From Geosiphon pyriformis (Eukaryota; Glomeromycota; Glomeromycetes; Archaeosporales; Geosiphonaceae), in NCBI GenBank assembly GCA_016748015.1, contig JAAOMT010000011.1, positions 110,735-174,734 on the forward strand: DNA of 64,000 bases. The letters run 5' to 3'. The position numbers and the translations under genes were made by a program. Below are positions 24,416-34,753 of the stretch, in pieces (the first letter of the stretch is position 1; each line of letters opens with the position of its first letter). The notes under the pieces were generated by a model. That model made no database searches and was not told the DNA's origin. It worked only from the letters and a program-made list of their open reading frames with translations.

Positions 24416-25238
24416 ATAGAATAGTTTTTTTGGTATATTTAATTGCCGATATCCCATTTTAAATACAATTAATTTTTTGTAAGTTCTTCAATTCTATTTG
24501 TATGATAATATTACTGTTATACTAAAGACTTTCTCTTTAATGTTATGATGTAAGTTATTTCTTAATTCCTGATTGTTGTGTGTATTTATGTATTCCTTCT
24601 TAGAGATTAAACTAAAATCTACCTGCTGTCTGGGGTCTTTTCTGAGGCTATTCTTACAATTGTCTAATGTGTTTTTCTAATCTAAAAACATAGAATATTA
24701 ATGGCCTTTAGTGTTTTTTCTAATTCTTATAATAAAGCTTTTATCAATTAGTAACAATATGAATAATCTTGATCAGAAATTATTCTTTCAAGAGATTCAG
24801 TTGATAAATAATAGTTTCATTCAATAAATAATATAAGTAAGTTTTTTAACACATTGGATTCAGTTTTCAATATTCTTTTTTATTTTTTTTTGATTAAAGA
24901 TTTTTGTGGATATTTATTTTTAAAAGTAAAGACTAGAAGATAATTAAAGTGAAACTGTTAAATAATTGTTTTGTTAAATGATATTATTTTTTTTTAATAT
25001 TAAAGTTACTATATATATACATGTTTGTAATTTTACAAGAAAACACATTATAATATTTTCTTTTTGGTATTTTAACCTGGTGTTTATTACTATTACCAGT
25101 TAGTGTTAGCCACTATTACCAGTTAGTGTTAGCTGTTATTACCAGTTGGTGTTTACTATTATTATGAAATAATGCTTGTTACTATGTTAATTATTATCTT
25201 TCTAAGATTATTACTGTGTTATATTATAATTAGATAAT
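24416..25238. other. Unidentified AT-rich insert inside relic gamma
   Basis: This segment interrupts the ORF1-II alignment and is flanked by a 10-bp direct repeat TCATATTATT (24406-24415 and 25239-25248), suggesting a LINE-like or other insertion with target duplication. It contains a 23-bp tandem repeat. No open frame supports an identity. The exact right boundary is uncertain by about 35 bases. Confidence 0.5.
25072..25159 (+). repeat. 23-bp tandem repeat, about 3.7 copies
   Basis: Units of TATTACCAGTTAGTGTTAGC plus three bases start at 25091, 25114 and 25137, with a partial unit before. Copies differ by a few bases. Confidence 0.8.
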
Positions 25239-26134
25239 TCATATTATTTTATAATTTTTTTGTTAAATTCTTGAACCATAACAACATTGTTCTTTAACAT
25301 TAATTTTACACTCAAAAAACCATGTATAGACTAAAAAGCAGTTTTAATATGAGCCAATTTAATCTTAAAAGTAGTATTAAACATCAAAATAAAGATTACC
25401 CACTCAGTAAATCTTTGAAAATCAAAAATAATTTTCCAAATATTACCAGTAACAATACCAAAAACCAGTAAAAAAAATAATTCAATTTTTATTTGGTCAA
25501 TTCAGTTCTCAAAAACAGATAACTTTATAAGAAATAATTGCTTTGCTTCTAAAACTAGTGATGATTTGTTGAAAAAAATTATATTTGGCAATACAACTAG
25601 TAATTAATCTTGGCTTATCTTAAACAATATGCCAAATAATACAACAGAAATCTCATTTAAAATCTTATTAAGAACCACAAAAGCTTTTAATATAACAATA
25701 AAAGAGACAAACAGCTGCTCCTATTTTTTTAAACTTTTGGTCTTTTTGACTATTTTTTTTAAAGAAGAGATACTGACAACACTTAGTATAAAAAATATAA
25801 GAAAGAAAACCAGTTTATTAACTGATTTGTTATTAAAAATTTTTGGGCTTTTTAAAAAAATAAAGACAATATTGAAACTAACTCAAATATGTCTTTTTGA
25901 AAGAATTTTAACTGGTAAAAAACCAGTCAAAAATAAAAAAATGCTTTAGCAGTTATTAAAGACAGCTTTTTATAATTATTAAGTAATAGAAAGGCTTTTA
26001 AAATATTCTGTCTAACTGCTTCTACAACAGAAAAAACTTTTCTGGTTGAAACTTTATAAGATACTAAAGAAAAAATATTAGTTGTAGTTTTTTTACTCTT
26101 TGCTTTGGTCATAATCATAAAATTAAGAAGACAA

Positions 26135-26584
26135 AAAGTTTGATTTTTTTAATTTTATCTTAATAATTTTTTATTTTTGGATCACAATAGCTCAAAAATT
26201 TTTACTGTTAAAATAAATAATTTAAAACCAATATGATAACTTTAAAAAATTTAGTAAATATAATTTTAGTAAGATTAGATTATTTGAGTATTGGTTTTAA
26301 TTTTATGTCTTTTTTTTTTTTATAATAACTGATCTAATTTGAAAATTTGGCATATGTAATATTAAAAATATGAATATTATTGTAAAACAAAATAATGTAG
26401 TTTATTGATATAAAAAAAATAGTTATTTTATTTTTATTTTAACAAATACTAAATTAAAAGATAGTATTAAGTCTTGAATTACAAATAAGTTTAATAAAGT
26501 TTAAATTTTTATATCTGATTTAAATTTAAATTTTTTGGATTTTAATATTGTAATTATTATAAATAATAATATAATTAAGTATAT
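26135..26584 (+). mobile_element. Relic R2: decayed LINE, ORF1 end and endonuclease start
   Basis: This aligns with LINE copy c about 50430-50800. It keeps the frame of CTGATCTAATTTGAAAATTT (copy c CAGATCTAATTTGAAAAATT) and the following ORF2 start region, but with nearly every C and G lost. The alignment resumes at 47499 after a 20.9-kb insertion, so this was one LINE. ATAT at 26581-26584 is the target duplication of Gypsy B. Confidence 0.7.
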
Positions 26585-27325
26585 TGTTACTGGAGGTTTT
26601 TGGTCTCTTTTCTTAAATGTTGGTAATGTTAATTTGCTGTGAATTCACATTTTCAGAAAGTAGTTGGACCTCCAGTAACTGAATTTACCTTTAAATTATC
26701 TCTTATAATTTGAACTGCTGGACTTATAAGTAGAATGGCCAATTCCATGCCAGTTACTTTGTGTAGTTATGTTGTAGTAAATGTCAACTCTTTCCCAGGA
26801 ATTGCTCATCTGAAAGCTCACTAAAATATGTAGTTACTTTACTGTGAAAGTCAACTCTTTTACAAGAATCTCATCTGTAGGCTACCCTAATGATTGTAAT
26901 AAAAAAAGAAAAGAAAAGAAAATATAAAAAATATAAAAAAAATAGAATTTTATCAAGGGAAACGTTTTCTATCCAGGCCTGGAGTCACTAACAGTTTATT
27001 GAAATTGGTAGCTAATCAATTTCAAAACGTTAGTTGTGTTGAAAAAATTTCAAGTATAATAATTTAAGAATTTGGTTTTCGAATATTTAATTTTTATTTG
27101 ATTTTGTAAAAGGTGATTTGTTTCAATTAAGATATCTAAAGTAAGATACTATGGTAAAATACTATGAGAAGATATATTTTCTTAAAGAAAGAAGCTCTTC
27201 TTTTATACAACTTGTTGTAGTATTAGTCTTTGAACTTGCACTTTTCTCTTTTCTATAATTTGGGTGAACTAAAGATATATTTTGGCAAACTACAAGTTAT
27301 TTCTACAAATTATTGATTATTTCAG
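26585..27325 (-). repeat. Gypsy B 3' LTR, outer part
   Basis: Starts TGTTACTGGAGG on the plus strand and matches 46542-47270 of the 5' LTR. It is interrupted at 27325 by LTR C; TCAG (27322-27325) is duplicated at 38351-38354. A TATA box (minus strand) lies at 27200-27207. Confidence 0.88.
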
Positions 27326-27620
27326 TGTTACAGGTAATTATTTGAGTCTCAAAGCAAATAACAAACCTGTAACTTAGTGCTCAATTGATATATTGATTGG
27401 TAATATCTGAAGGTTGTTGGTATCTGAAGGTTTTGGGTTAAGTCCTTTGTATAATAAACAAAAATTCAAGTGTTGTCTTTCCAATAGCCTCCCAGAATTA
27501 CAATTCCATCAAATTTTTTTCTCAGTGTGATGGCTAGTAATCTTGGCAGAGATGCCCTTCTGGTAAGCTATCTGTTAATATATATAATTCTTATACCCTT
27601 TCTTTGGGGTTTTTTACCAA
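27326..27620 (-). mobile_element. LTR C, left part (nested in Gypsy B 3' LTR)
   Basis: It starts TGTTACAGG and is related to, but more diverged than, the LTRs of element D. It continues at 37666-38350 after element D. The flanking duplication is TCAG. No C coding region is found, so it is a solo LTR. Confidence 0.8.
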
Positions 27621-28414
27621 TGTTACAGGTAATTATTTCTGTAGTGGAATTAAATAACAAATCTGTAACTTGGTGCTCAAATCAAGTCGTGGGTGATAAT
27701 GATCTGAAGGTTTGTATCTGAAGGTTTTTGTATCTGAAGGTTTTGGTCAAGTTCTTTGTATAATGGACAGAGATTCAATGGTGAGAGTTTTATTCATAGC
27801 TTTCTGAAACTGCAGTTTCATCAATTTTTTTCTCAGCTTGATGGCCGGTATTCCTCCTGGTAAGCTATCCTCAATCGAGTGTTCTACCCTTATTTCTGGG
27901 TCTTTTACCAGTCATGTTTATCCTGACATTAGTGCCCCGTGCATTAATCCTCAATAGAGTTAGTAAACAACAATAAACTCAAAGTAAGAAAATAAAGAAA
28001 AGAAAAGAAAATAAAGAAAGAAAAGAAATAAGTCAAGGCAATTTGCAAGTTAGTATTCTGTCAATAGCCATGATTAAGAACTATTATTCCAGTGTGGTTA
28101 AGTGTTGATTACTATTAACATGAAATATTGATAGTGGAAATGGATTTAAGATAACAAATAGTTATTTATTAGATGGTTGTGATTTGGTGAGTTGCTTAGA
28201 TTAAATCTAAACTTGGGAGATCTGTTTTTTCAGCTTCTAATCCTACTGCTATATATACATAATTGAGATTCCTCAATTCTTCAATTCTTTGCAACAGGAA
28301 TCCTGGGATTTCTGATGAGAGGAATTCTGGAATTCCACATTTACTATGTCTATCTCTGATTGGCTAATATTTATTGACTAATAATACTATATTTCCTATA
28401 TTCTATGAGTAACA
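27621..28414 (-). repeat. Gypsy D 3' LTR
   Basis: Left-hand LTR of D. Over its first 340 bases about one position in ten differs from the 5' LTR, and by eye nearly all differences are C/T or G/A transitions. A TATATATA run near 28250 (minus) may be the promoter. Confidence 0.88.
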
Positions 28415-28419
28415 TTATT

Positions 28420-28429
28420 CCCTCCTTTT
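28420..28429 (-). promoter_or_regulatory. Polypurine tract of Gypsy D
   Basis: The minus strand reads AAAAGGAGGG just before the 3' LTR, the expected primer site for plus-strand synthesis. It follows the stop codon of the extra 3' ORF. Confidence 0.7.
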
Positions 28430-28433
28430 AATA

Positions 28434-29058
28434 TTAAGCTCCATCAAAATCTAATTTTTTTAATTCCTCCTCTTGAAGTATTTTCTGAATTTTGTTTTTG
28501 AAAATTACTTGTGTTATTTGAGTCTGTAATTCTTCAAATTGAGCATTGGTGATTTTTCTTAATTGATTACTGGTAATCATATTCATTGCTTTGTTGAGTA
28601 GGATTTCTGGTCGATTCTGAAATGCTGTGTGTATTCGGTATATAGCTCGAGCTTGTGTAGATAAGTTGTTTTTCTCCACAAAATATTCTAGTTGTTGTCA
28701 TATTGTTGTATCAAATAACTGCTTTGTTTTATCTGTATATAAGTTCTAGATATTCACGTGTTGTCCCAAGTAAAAGTAACAATAATTTTTTGGAAATTGT
28801 TGTGTCCACCAAGTCCAAGTTTCTCTGGTAAGTTCTTGGTGTAATCTGACTATTTGTTGTTCTTTTATGGCCACTTTTATTTTGGTTATGATCTTGTCAA
28901 CAACATTTTCAAGTCTTTTCTGTGCTTTGTTTTGTGGTATCTTTGCCATATTTTTGTAATGAATAGTTTGTTGATTAATGGTAATTTTCATCTCCTGGTG
29001 TTGAATTAATTGAAAAATTTGTTGGGTTAGTGAATGGATATTGTCTGTAATTTCCATT
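28434..29058 (-). pseudogene. Gypsy D extra 3' ORF (env position), function unknown
   Basis: An ORF of about 208 codons between integrase and the polypurine tract, with two nonsense codons (near 28746 and 28700). It begins MEITDNIHSLTQQIFQLI and ends EEELKKLDFDGA. It matches the ORF in the same place in element B: NIHSLTQQIFQ...ITINQQTI aligns with NIQQISQKLML...ITINGSQI, and ITNAQFEELQTQITQVI with LTELKFQQFSDQITSII. The protein is Gln- and Lys-rich, probably helical, without a signal peptide or membrane segment, so it does not look like an envelope protein. I do not recognise the family. Confidence 0.7.
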
Positions 29059-29110
29059 TTTCTGATCTCTTCTGTCACGTTGACCATGTTCTTATATATT
29101 CTTTTGTCAA

Positions 29111-30421
29111 TCAATTGGATGTGTTGTTGTCAATGATAATGATTGGTTCCAGATCTTGTGGAATCTCATTTAGTTGGACTAGTATTCTTTGTACTCTTAA
29201 TTGTAGAATATTACTGGTGAATGATGATGCTATATGGTGGTATGGTTTCAGTTGATCTCTATGTGCTGCTTTGGTCAAGATTTTGTTATTCAATCTTAAT
29301 TTGTAAGCTCCATTTCCTAGAATTTCTTCTATGTAAAATGGTTTGTCCCATTTGGGATCAAATTTTCCACTCCATTGTTTTTCCACTTTGGTACGATGTA
29401 GTAGTATTTTGTTTCCAATTTTGAATTCAACTGGTTTATCTGGTAGTTGGTTATCATGTCTTTCTTTTTGTTTCTCTTGTGACTTTTGTATATTATTAGC
29501 TGCTCTTCGTCATTTGTTTTTTAATGTTTCCATTAAGTTATATGTTCTTCTCAACAATGTGTTTCTGAAATTTTCTTTTGTTATTGGTTCGGTTGGGTAT
29601 GTGCTAACTTTTATTTCTACTGGTAGTGTTGCTGTTCTATTATATATTAATTTAAATGGTGTTGTTTGTGTAGTATCTTGCTTTATTGTCTGATAAGCAA
29701 ATAGTACTGATAGTATCAACAAATCCCAATTGTTCTGGTTTTCTTGGCTGAGCTTAGCTATTGTTTCACACAATGTTCTGTTGAATCTTTCAACTAATCC
29801 GTTGGTTTGTAGATAATATGGTAATGAGAGTGGTCTCTTAATTCCGAATTTTTGGCTTAATTCTGTTAATGTTCTGTTCACAAAATGAGTTCTTTGGTCT
29901 GATAATAATTCCTTTGGACATCCATGTTGACAAATCAAATCCTGGTAAATGAATTTGGCAATGGATTCTGCATCCGCTCTTTGAATTGCTTTTGCCTCTG
30001 GCCATTTAGTAAGATAGTTCATGGCTACTGCTATGTATCTGTTTCCTCTGCTGGTAATTGTTAATGGTCTGACTAAATCAATTCCAATATGGTCAAATGG
30101 TTGTTCTACTTTGATTGGTCTTAATGGTTCACTGGGTTTCATATTTCCTCTTCGCTGACAAACATCACAATTTTGAACATATTGAATGATGTCTAGATAC
30201 ATTGATGGCCAATAGTATCTTTTTCTGGTTCTTTTCATAGTTGCTTCTTTGTAAAATTGTCCTGCTGTTGAATTTGAGTACATGTTGAATAATATTGTCT
30301 TTTTTTCTGGCTCTGTAATTACTCTGATTGGTTGCTCTAGATTTCTTCTATTTTTCTGATAAAGTATATTTTGGTGAGTGATAAAATATTTTGATTGTTG
30401 TTTAATACTCTTTTGTTCCAT
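29111..30421 (-). pseudogene. Gypsy D integrase
   Basis: Integrase that would insert element cDNA. The frame is open from 30421 to 29111 apart from one nonsense codon at 29510-29512 (compatible with CGA to TGA). The N-terminal zinc motif keeps its Cys pair (CDVCQRRG) but has lost both His. The catalytic core is visible: Asp in HIGIDLVRPL, Asp in LLSDQRTHF and Glu in TNGLVERFNRTL, so D,D,E is intact. The C-terminal part has a GPY/F-like module (PFYIEEILGNGAYKL) that in the family binds DNA. No chromodomain was recognised. Inactive because of the stop and damaged zinc motif. Confidence 0.85.
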
Positions 30422-30639
30422 TTGAGATAAATTCTCCTTGAACTGTTGAGTGTTTATATAATGTTGCAGTTGTTAATATTTTTATATGTTCATCTTTTGT
30501 TATATTTTTTATTGGTATTGTTTTGGTTTTGTTATATTTTTGGATTTGAAATGTTCTTAGATTTGTCTTATTCATGACAAACCATTAACATTTCTGTTGT
30601 TTTTTCCCTTTTTATAATGTATAGTATAATTATATGGTG

Positions 30640-31984
30640 TGAGTGCCATTTTCTATCTTGACTGTCTTCTATCTCCAAATTCTTGTTTTTGAAGTGATGT
30701 TAATCCTTTGTGATCTGTGTATATTTCAAACTTCTGGCTCAAGTATTCTTTCTATTTTATGACTGCCCAATATATTGCTAAGTGTTCTTGCTCTGGTGTT
30801 CCATAGTTCTTTTCGGCTGGTGTTAAACCTCTGCTGGCATATGCTACTAAATGTTCTCTGCTGTCTAGTCCTCTCTGAGATAGTACTGCTCCCAATGCTT
30901 GGCCGGATGCATCAGTGGTGATAATGAATGGTTTGCTGTGATCTGGATAGATTAGTACTGGGGCTTGAATGAGCTTTCTTTTCAGAATATTGAAAGCTTC
31001 TTGTTGACTTTCTGTCTATTCATATTTTGTATTCTTGGTTTGCAGTTGGTTAAGTGGTTGTGCTATCTTGGAAAAGTTCTTGATAAAATGTTGATAGTAG
31101 CTGGCAAATTCCAAGAATGATTTTAGTTCTGTCATATTGGTCAGCACTGGAAAGTTTTTTACTATTTCTATTTTCTCTGGATCCATTTTGATGCTGTTTT
31201 TGCTGACTATGTGTCCCAAGAATTTTAGTTCTGTCTTGCCAAAGAAGCATTTCATTGCATTTAACTTTAATCCTGCTCTTCTTAGTCTCTCGAATACTTG
31301 TTGAAGATGATAAAGATGATCATCAAATGTTTTTGAGAATACATTGGTGTCGTTCAAGTATACAACTACTGATTTCCACAATAAGCCAGTATAAACAATT
31401 TCCATTAGCTGTTGGAAAGTGGCTGGTGCATTGGTTAAACCGAATGGCATCACTTCAAATTCGAAATTCTTTTCTCTCATGGTGAATGCCATCTTTTCTT
31501 TGTCAGCTGAATCCATGGCTACTTGTCAGTAACCACTGTCCAAATCTAATGTTGAGAACCATTTATTCCTGTCAAAAGCATTAAATAATTTTTGTATCTG
31601 TGGAGTTGGATAGCTGTCTCCACGAGTTATATCATTGAGTTTTCTGTAGTCCACACAAAATCAGATCTTTCCATTTTTCTTACAGACGAGTACCACTGGT
31701 GATAACCATGGACTTATTGATGACTAAATTAGTCCGTTGTTAAGCATTTGGTTTATCTCTTGACAAATAATCTCGTGATTGGCTGGTGGCACTTTGTATG
31801 CTCTTTGTTTAATTGGCATTGCCTTTCCAGTCTTGATCTGATGCTGGATGATATCAGTTTGGCCAAACTCATTTTTACTGGCAAAGATGTCATTGAACTG
31901 GTTGAGCAACATCTTGAGTTGCATATATTGGAGTGGATCTAGATTTTCCATGTTCATTTGTTCTAATTGTTCTGGTTGGAGCAA
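30640..31984 (-). pseudogene. Gypsy D reverse transcriptase and RNase H
   Basis: RT: INQMLNNGLI, SPVVLV.KKNGKI, CVDYRKLN, FSTLDL, VMPFGLTNAPATFQQLM, then the catalytic box YLND (Asn codon at 31352-31354) in place of YLDD, followed by FLGHIVS. RNase H follows with ITTDASGQALGAVLSQ, PEQEHLAIYWAV and IYTDHKGL, so its acidic residues are visible. Stops interrupt the frame near 31724, 31675, 31520 and 31013. Loss of a catalytic Asp plus stops makes it inactive. The order RT-RNase H-integrase places the element in Ty3/Gypsy. Confidence 0.88.
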
Positions 31985-31996
31985 ATAACATTTGTC

Positions 31997-32790
31997 TCAT
32001 CCATAGATTGTTTGTGATGTGATGTCAACATATCCACAAAGTTGTGGAAAGTCTGGAATGGGGTTTGGTGGTTGATCATCTATTTCAGTATTTAAGTATC
32101 CAATGGTGGTTCCGTTTGGTATTACTATAACATTTCCTGTGTTGTTGTAGATGGGAATTTTGATGTGGCTGTAATCTTTGGCTGGTATGTGGAGATTGAT
32201 GAGTCCAATCTCTCCTGATTTGCAAAGAGTTGGTTCTGCTTCAAAAATCTGATTCTGTTCTTTTACCTTCTTTTTTATTGCTAGCATGTATTGGTTATAT
32301 GATGGAATAGAAATAGCTTGACTGATTGAGATAATTTCTCCTTGGCTAATAATTTCTTTCTCCATCATATTAATTGGTATATCTATTTTACCCATTAACC
32401 CAAATCTTTGTATCCCTCTTGTTGTTATTCCTAACTCTTCTCTGTTTCCCACTGGTACTAATTGAGCTATTTTAACCAAAGGTAAGAATATTGCCTGTGC
32501 TATTTTTTCATTTGGCTCTATTATATAGGCCTTTTCTGAGTTATTTTATAGCATGGTGATGATATTTCCTATATATCTTGCATCAATTATTCCTCTTCTT
32601 ATATTAATCTCTCTTTTTGCTAAACTACTCCTAGATGTTAATTGAACCATTGTTGTTGCCAGAATTTTTAGTGCTACTTTTAGATCAATGCAGGTGCATG
32701 AATGTGGTTCCAATTTGATGGCCTCTTTTTCTGGATACCTCAGATCAAATCTGGCATCAGTATTATGTGCACGTTCAGACCTGATACCCT
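31997..32790 (-). pseudogene. Gypsy D dUTPase domain (between protease and RT)
   Basis: A trimeric-type dUTPase domain. Motif I is DARFDLRYP near 32758 (element B has the canonical DAGYDL), motif II TSRSSLAKR near 32635, motif III GIIDARYIGNI near 32590, then NEKIAQAIFLP-like sequence, and C-terminal motif V RGIQRFG near 32419. The family cleaves dUTP to dUMP and so limits uracil in DNA. Two Gly-to-Arg changes (in motifs I and III) fit G-to-A decay, and stops near 32546 and 31997 break the frame. Downstream of motif V the sequence (MEKEIISQGEIISIS and following) links to RT and is unassigned. The domain lies in the pol region in both Gypsy elements. Confidence 0.82.
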
Positions 32791-33029
32791 TATCATTATT
32801 ACTAAACCATTTTAGTTCTAATTTCCTGGTGAGGTCAGAGATTGCGATATATTGTTTGCATTTTGTATCGGAGTTTAAATCTGAATTGGAATCAGTATTG
32901 TTGTTGTTGCCATATTGAATGAAGCTGGAACCAGTGTTTTCATTGTCGTCGTTGTCGGAGTTTGAATTGGGATTGAAAATTGATTTCAATTCTGATGCGC
33001 AGCTGCTGATTGGTTTTTCATTTTCAGAG

Positions 33030-33700
33030 ATTGTGTAGATCATGCATGGTGGTGGATTGTAAATGAGGTTACAATCATTACAATACTCAAAGTCACTGGG
33101 AATTAAACAATGGCAACCAGTCTTGTATTCAACTGTGCTAACCATTGTTTTTGTTCTTCTCTAGTGGATGCCAGGTTCTGGTAGTGTTCGTAGAACTTTT
33201 CTGGTTCCAGAAAATTTATGACTGGCTCTGCGTTCCAGTCAAGCTTGATGGGTTTTGGTGGGTTGTTTTTAATTATCCTGATTTTTTCTGGCGACGCGTC
33301 TTCAATTTTGGCACTTGCCATTCGCTATAATTCATCATCGTTGTGTAGATAACTGTCCAATCATTGTACAGTTCTTCTCCAAGTGGCTTTTATCGGCATC
33401 TCTTTTTGTACCCAGTTGCTAATAAGAATTGTGTATTGACATGATATGTCACATGTTCCTCCATGTCCAGGAATATTGTTCCACATTCCTTCATTGAGGA
33501 GGGTCTCCCCACAAGCTAAGCATGATTGGTTGTCCTATTTTCCTATATGTTCTGGTCTCCCAAAGCATTCAAGGATGCATGGGCAGCAATAGAACTTAGT
33601 TGCCATTGAATATTCCTTATTGTCGCCACAGCATGTGCCCATTGACGACAACTTCTTGCCGCAATCGACGCATATAAGCTTAGATCAACAATAGTTAGAT
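33030..33700 (-). pseudogene. Gypsy D Cys-rich module between protease and dUTPase
   Basis: A run of paired cysteines: CVDCGKKLS, CCPCILECFG, SCLACGETL (about 33690-33500), then GCHCLIPSDFEYCNDCN near 33110. It parallels element B (CKDCKKKLS, CKACHRKRFG, SCLTYGDML, CEECIMPCDDKWCPEC), so it is a conserved part of pol, probably zinc-binding (zinc-ribbon-like). The part 33321-33103 (MASAKIEDASPEK...) joins it to dUTPase. Stops near 33530 and 33330 break the frame. I know of no named domain that fits. Confidence 0.65.
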
Positions 33701-34058
33701 CATTATGGTATAGTGTAGGTATTATAAGTGATGGTGGTTTAGATGGTCTCTTCTTCTCTTTCTTTTCCTTTCCCTTTATCTTCTTTGTTTTCTTCCCATT
33801 CCCAGCTGGAAGTTAATTCACTCTTATTATTGTCAGTCCATGTCAAATCATCAGTTTTCCAGGTAAGTTCTTTCTTCTGTTTTCTTTTCCCGTCATCATT
33901 TCAGGCAAGTATTGGCAGCAGTTTGTTGTGGTCGATGTCAGTTCATAACACTTGGTATGCTTCTCAGGTAGGTTTTGGCTTTCTTCCTTGAAGTCAATTA
34001 GTGGTGTTGTGGTATTGGTTGCCTTGAAGTGGCCACACATGGCTAGTACCCGTGTGTG

Positions 34059-34703
34059 TCATCCATTCTGACTGAGCTGAAGTTCTTGTGTGGTCCAGTC
34101 AAGCACAGTATTGGTTTTGACTAGCCAATTATTACCAACTAGTGCTTGGTACTGAATTGCTTCTATTACCAAAATCTTAATGGGGGTAACAATGCCATTG
34201 ACTTCAATTGAGAAGTCATCAATTTCGCCAATAGGTGTTTTCGTGGTGCCATCTGCAGTGATAATTCTAGTGCTGGCAGTCCAATCAACTTGGTGACCTA
34301 ATTGATTCATGAGTTGCTTGGTAATAATGCTGTCTGCTGAACTGCTATCAAGGATGAGTTTGATAGGGTGTCCATCTACTTTTGCATCAGTGTACATTGC
34401 TGTAATGGGTTTCTCTTCAAGGGCGGCTCCACTGAATAATATTAATGGGAATGGTTCTTCAAGTTCAAAAAGAAAAATAGCTGCTAAGGATTCATTATTG
34501 GTGACAGTGACTGGAGATATGTTGCTGGTAAGTATCACTTGTTGGTTGGTTTCTGAATGGTTGGAAGTGGTGTCTTCTGGGATAACCAGGAGACTTAAAT
34601 AGTTCTGGAAATTTGGGTTTTGGGTGGCACTGGTACCCGAATTCTGAGAACGCAATCCTGATGGTGGATTAGAAGAACTGGGGATCAGTTGGTGGACAAC
34701 CAT
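34059..34703 (-). pseudogene. Gypsy D aspartic protease
   Basis: Retropepsin-type protease that would process the polyprotein. Landmarks are MYTDAKVDGHPIKLILD, the active-site motif DSSSAD near 34350 (normally D-S/T-G; B keeps DSGSAE), IITADGTTKTPIGEI, and the terminal ALVGNNWL...LDWTTQELQL, a usual end of this domain in Gypsy elements. The preceding part (MVVHQLIPSSSNPPSG) is a low-complexity gag-protease linker. The frame is open over 214 codons, but the Gly-to-Ser change at the active site should inactivate it. Confidence 0.8.
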
Positions 34704-34753
34704 TACTGATCTCCAGTTTTGTGTGATTCTAAGTTTGGTGTCCTGATGTCATA

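Larger units (their letters stand above)
23170..26118 (-). pseudogene. ORF1-II pseudogene in relic gamma
   Basis: The best-preserved ORF1-II copy. Pieces in order are an N-terminus with KKTTTNIFSLVSYKVSTRKV (26118), FKIKLAHIKTAF (about 25380), VTLKIVKSLVIFKSGS and FLGVSVINIKTALNVF (24356-24159), ISNMISQVGGQTYFIP (about 23960), a damaged zinc knuckle near 23810 (C-x2-Y...Y...C; the second Cys and the His are now Tyr), SKSYAKAF, SDLTKLSVLIGLIIKPVGF, NGDLVSSSVFSLKINELM, and a C-terminus containing KTAEWLVELI near 23200. Numerous stops and Cys-to-Tyr, His-to-Tyr and Pro-to-Phe changes fit transition decay. By family it would be an RNA-binding gag-like protein. I recognise the pattern from memory of Glomeromycotina proteins. 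Confidence 0.62.
22975..26125 (-). mobile_element. Relic gamma: ORF1-only LINE-like element
   Basis: A minus-strand element whose 3' UTR (about 23160-22975) matches that of LINE copies b, c and d almost base for base. Upstream of it, where RT and RNase H lie in those copies, is the end of an ORF1-like protein. It is colinear with R1, so two independent copies share the arrangement ORF1-II plus LINE tail without ORF2. An insert of about 0.8 kb splits it at 24416-25238. Confidence 0.7.

Noticed and set aside
24650-24760. A possible LINE endonuclease start (LKT-stop-NINGL) in the insert inside relic gamma
   Set aside because: Only about nine codons match and the frame closes at once; not enough to call.
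28434-29058. Calling the extra Gypsy ORF an envelope gene
   Set aside because: No signal peptide, membrane anchor or glycoprotein-like features; only the position is env-like.
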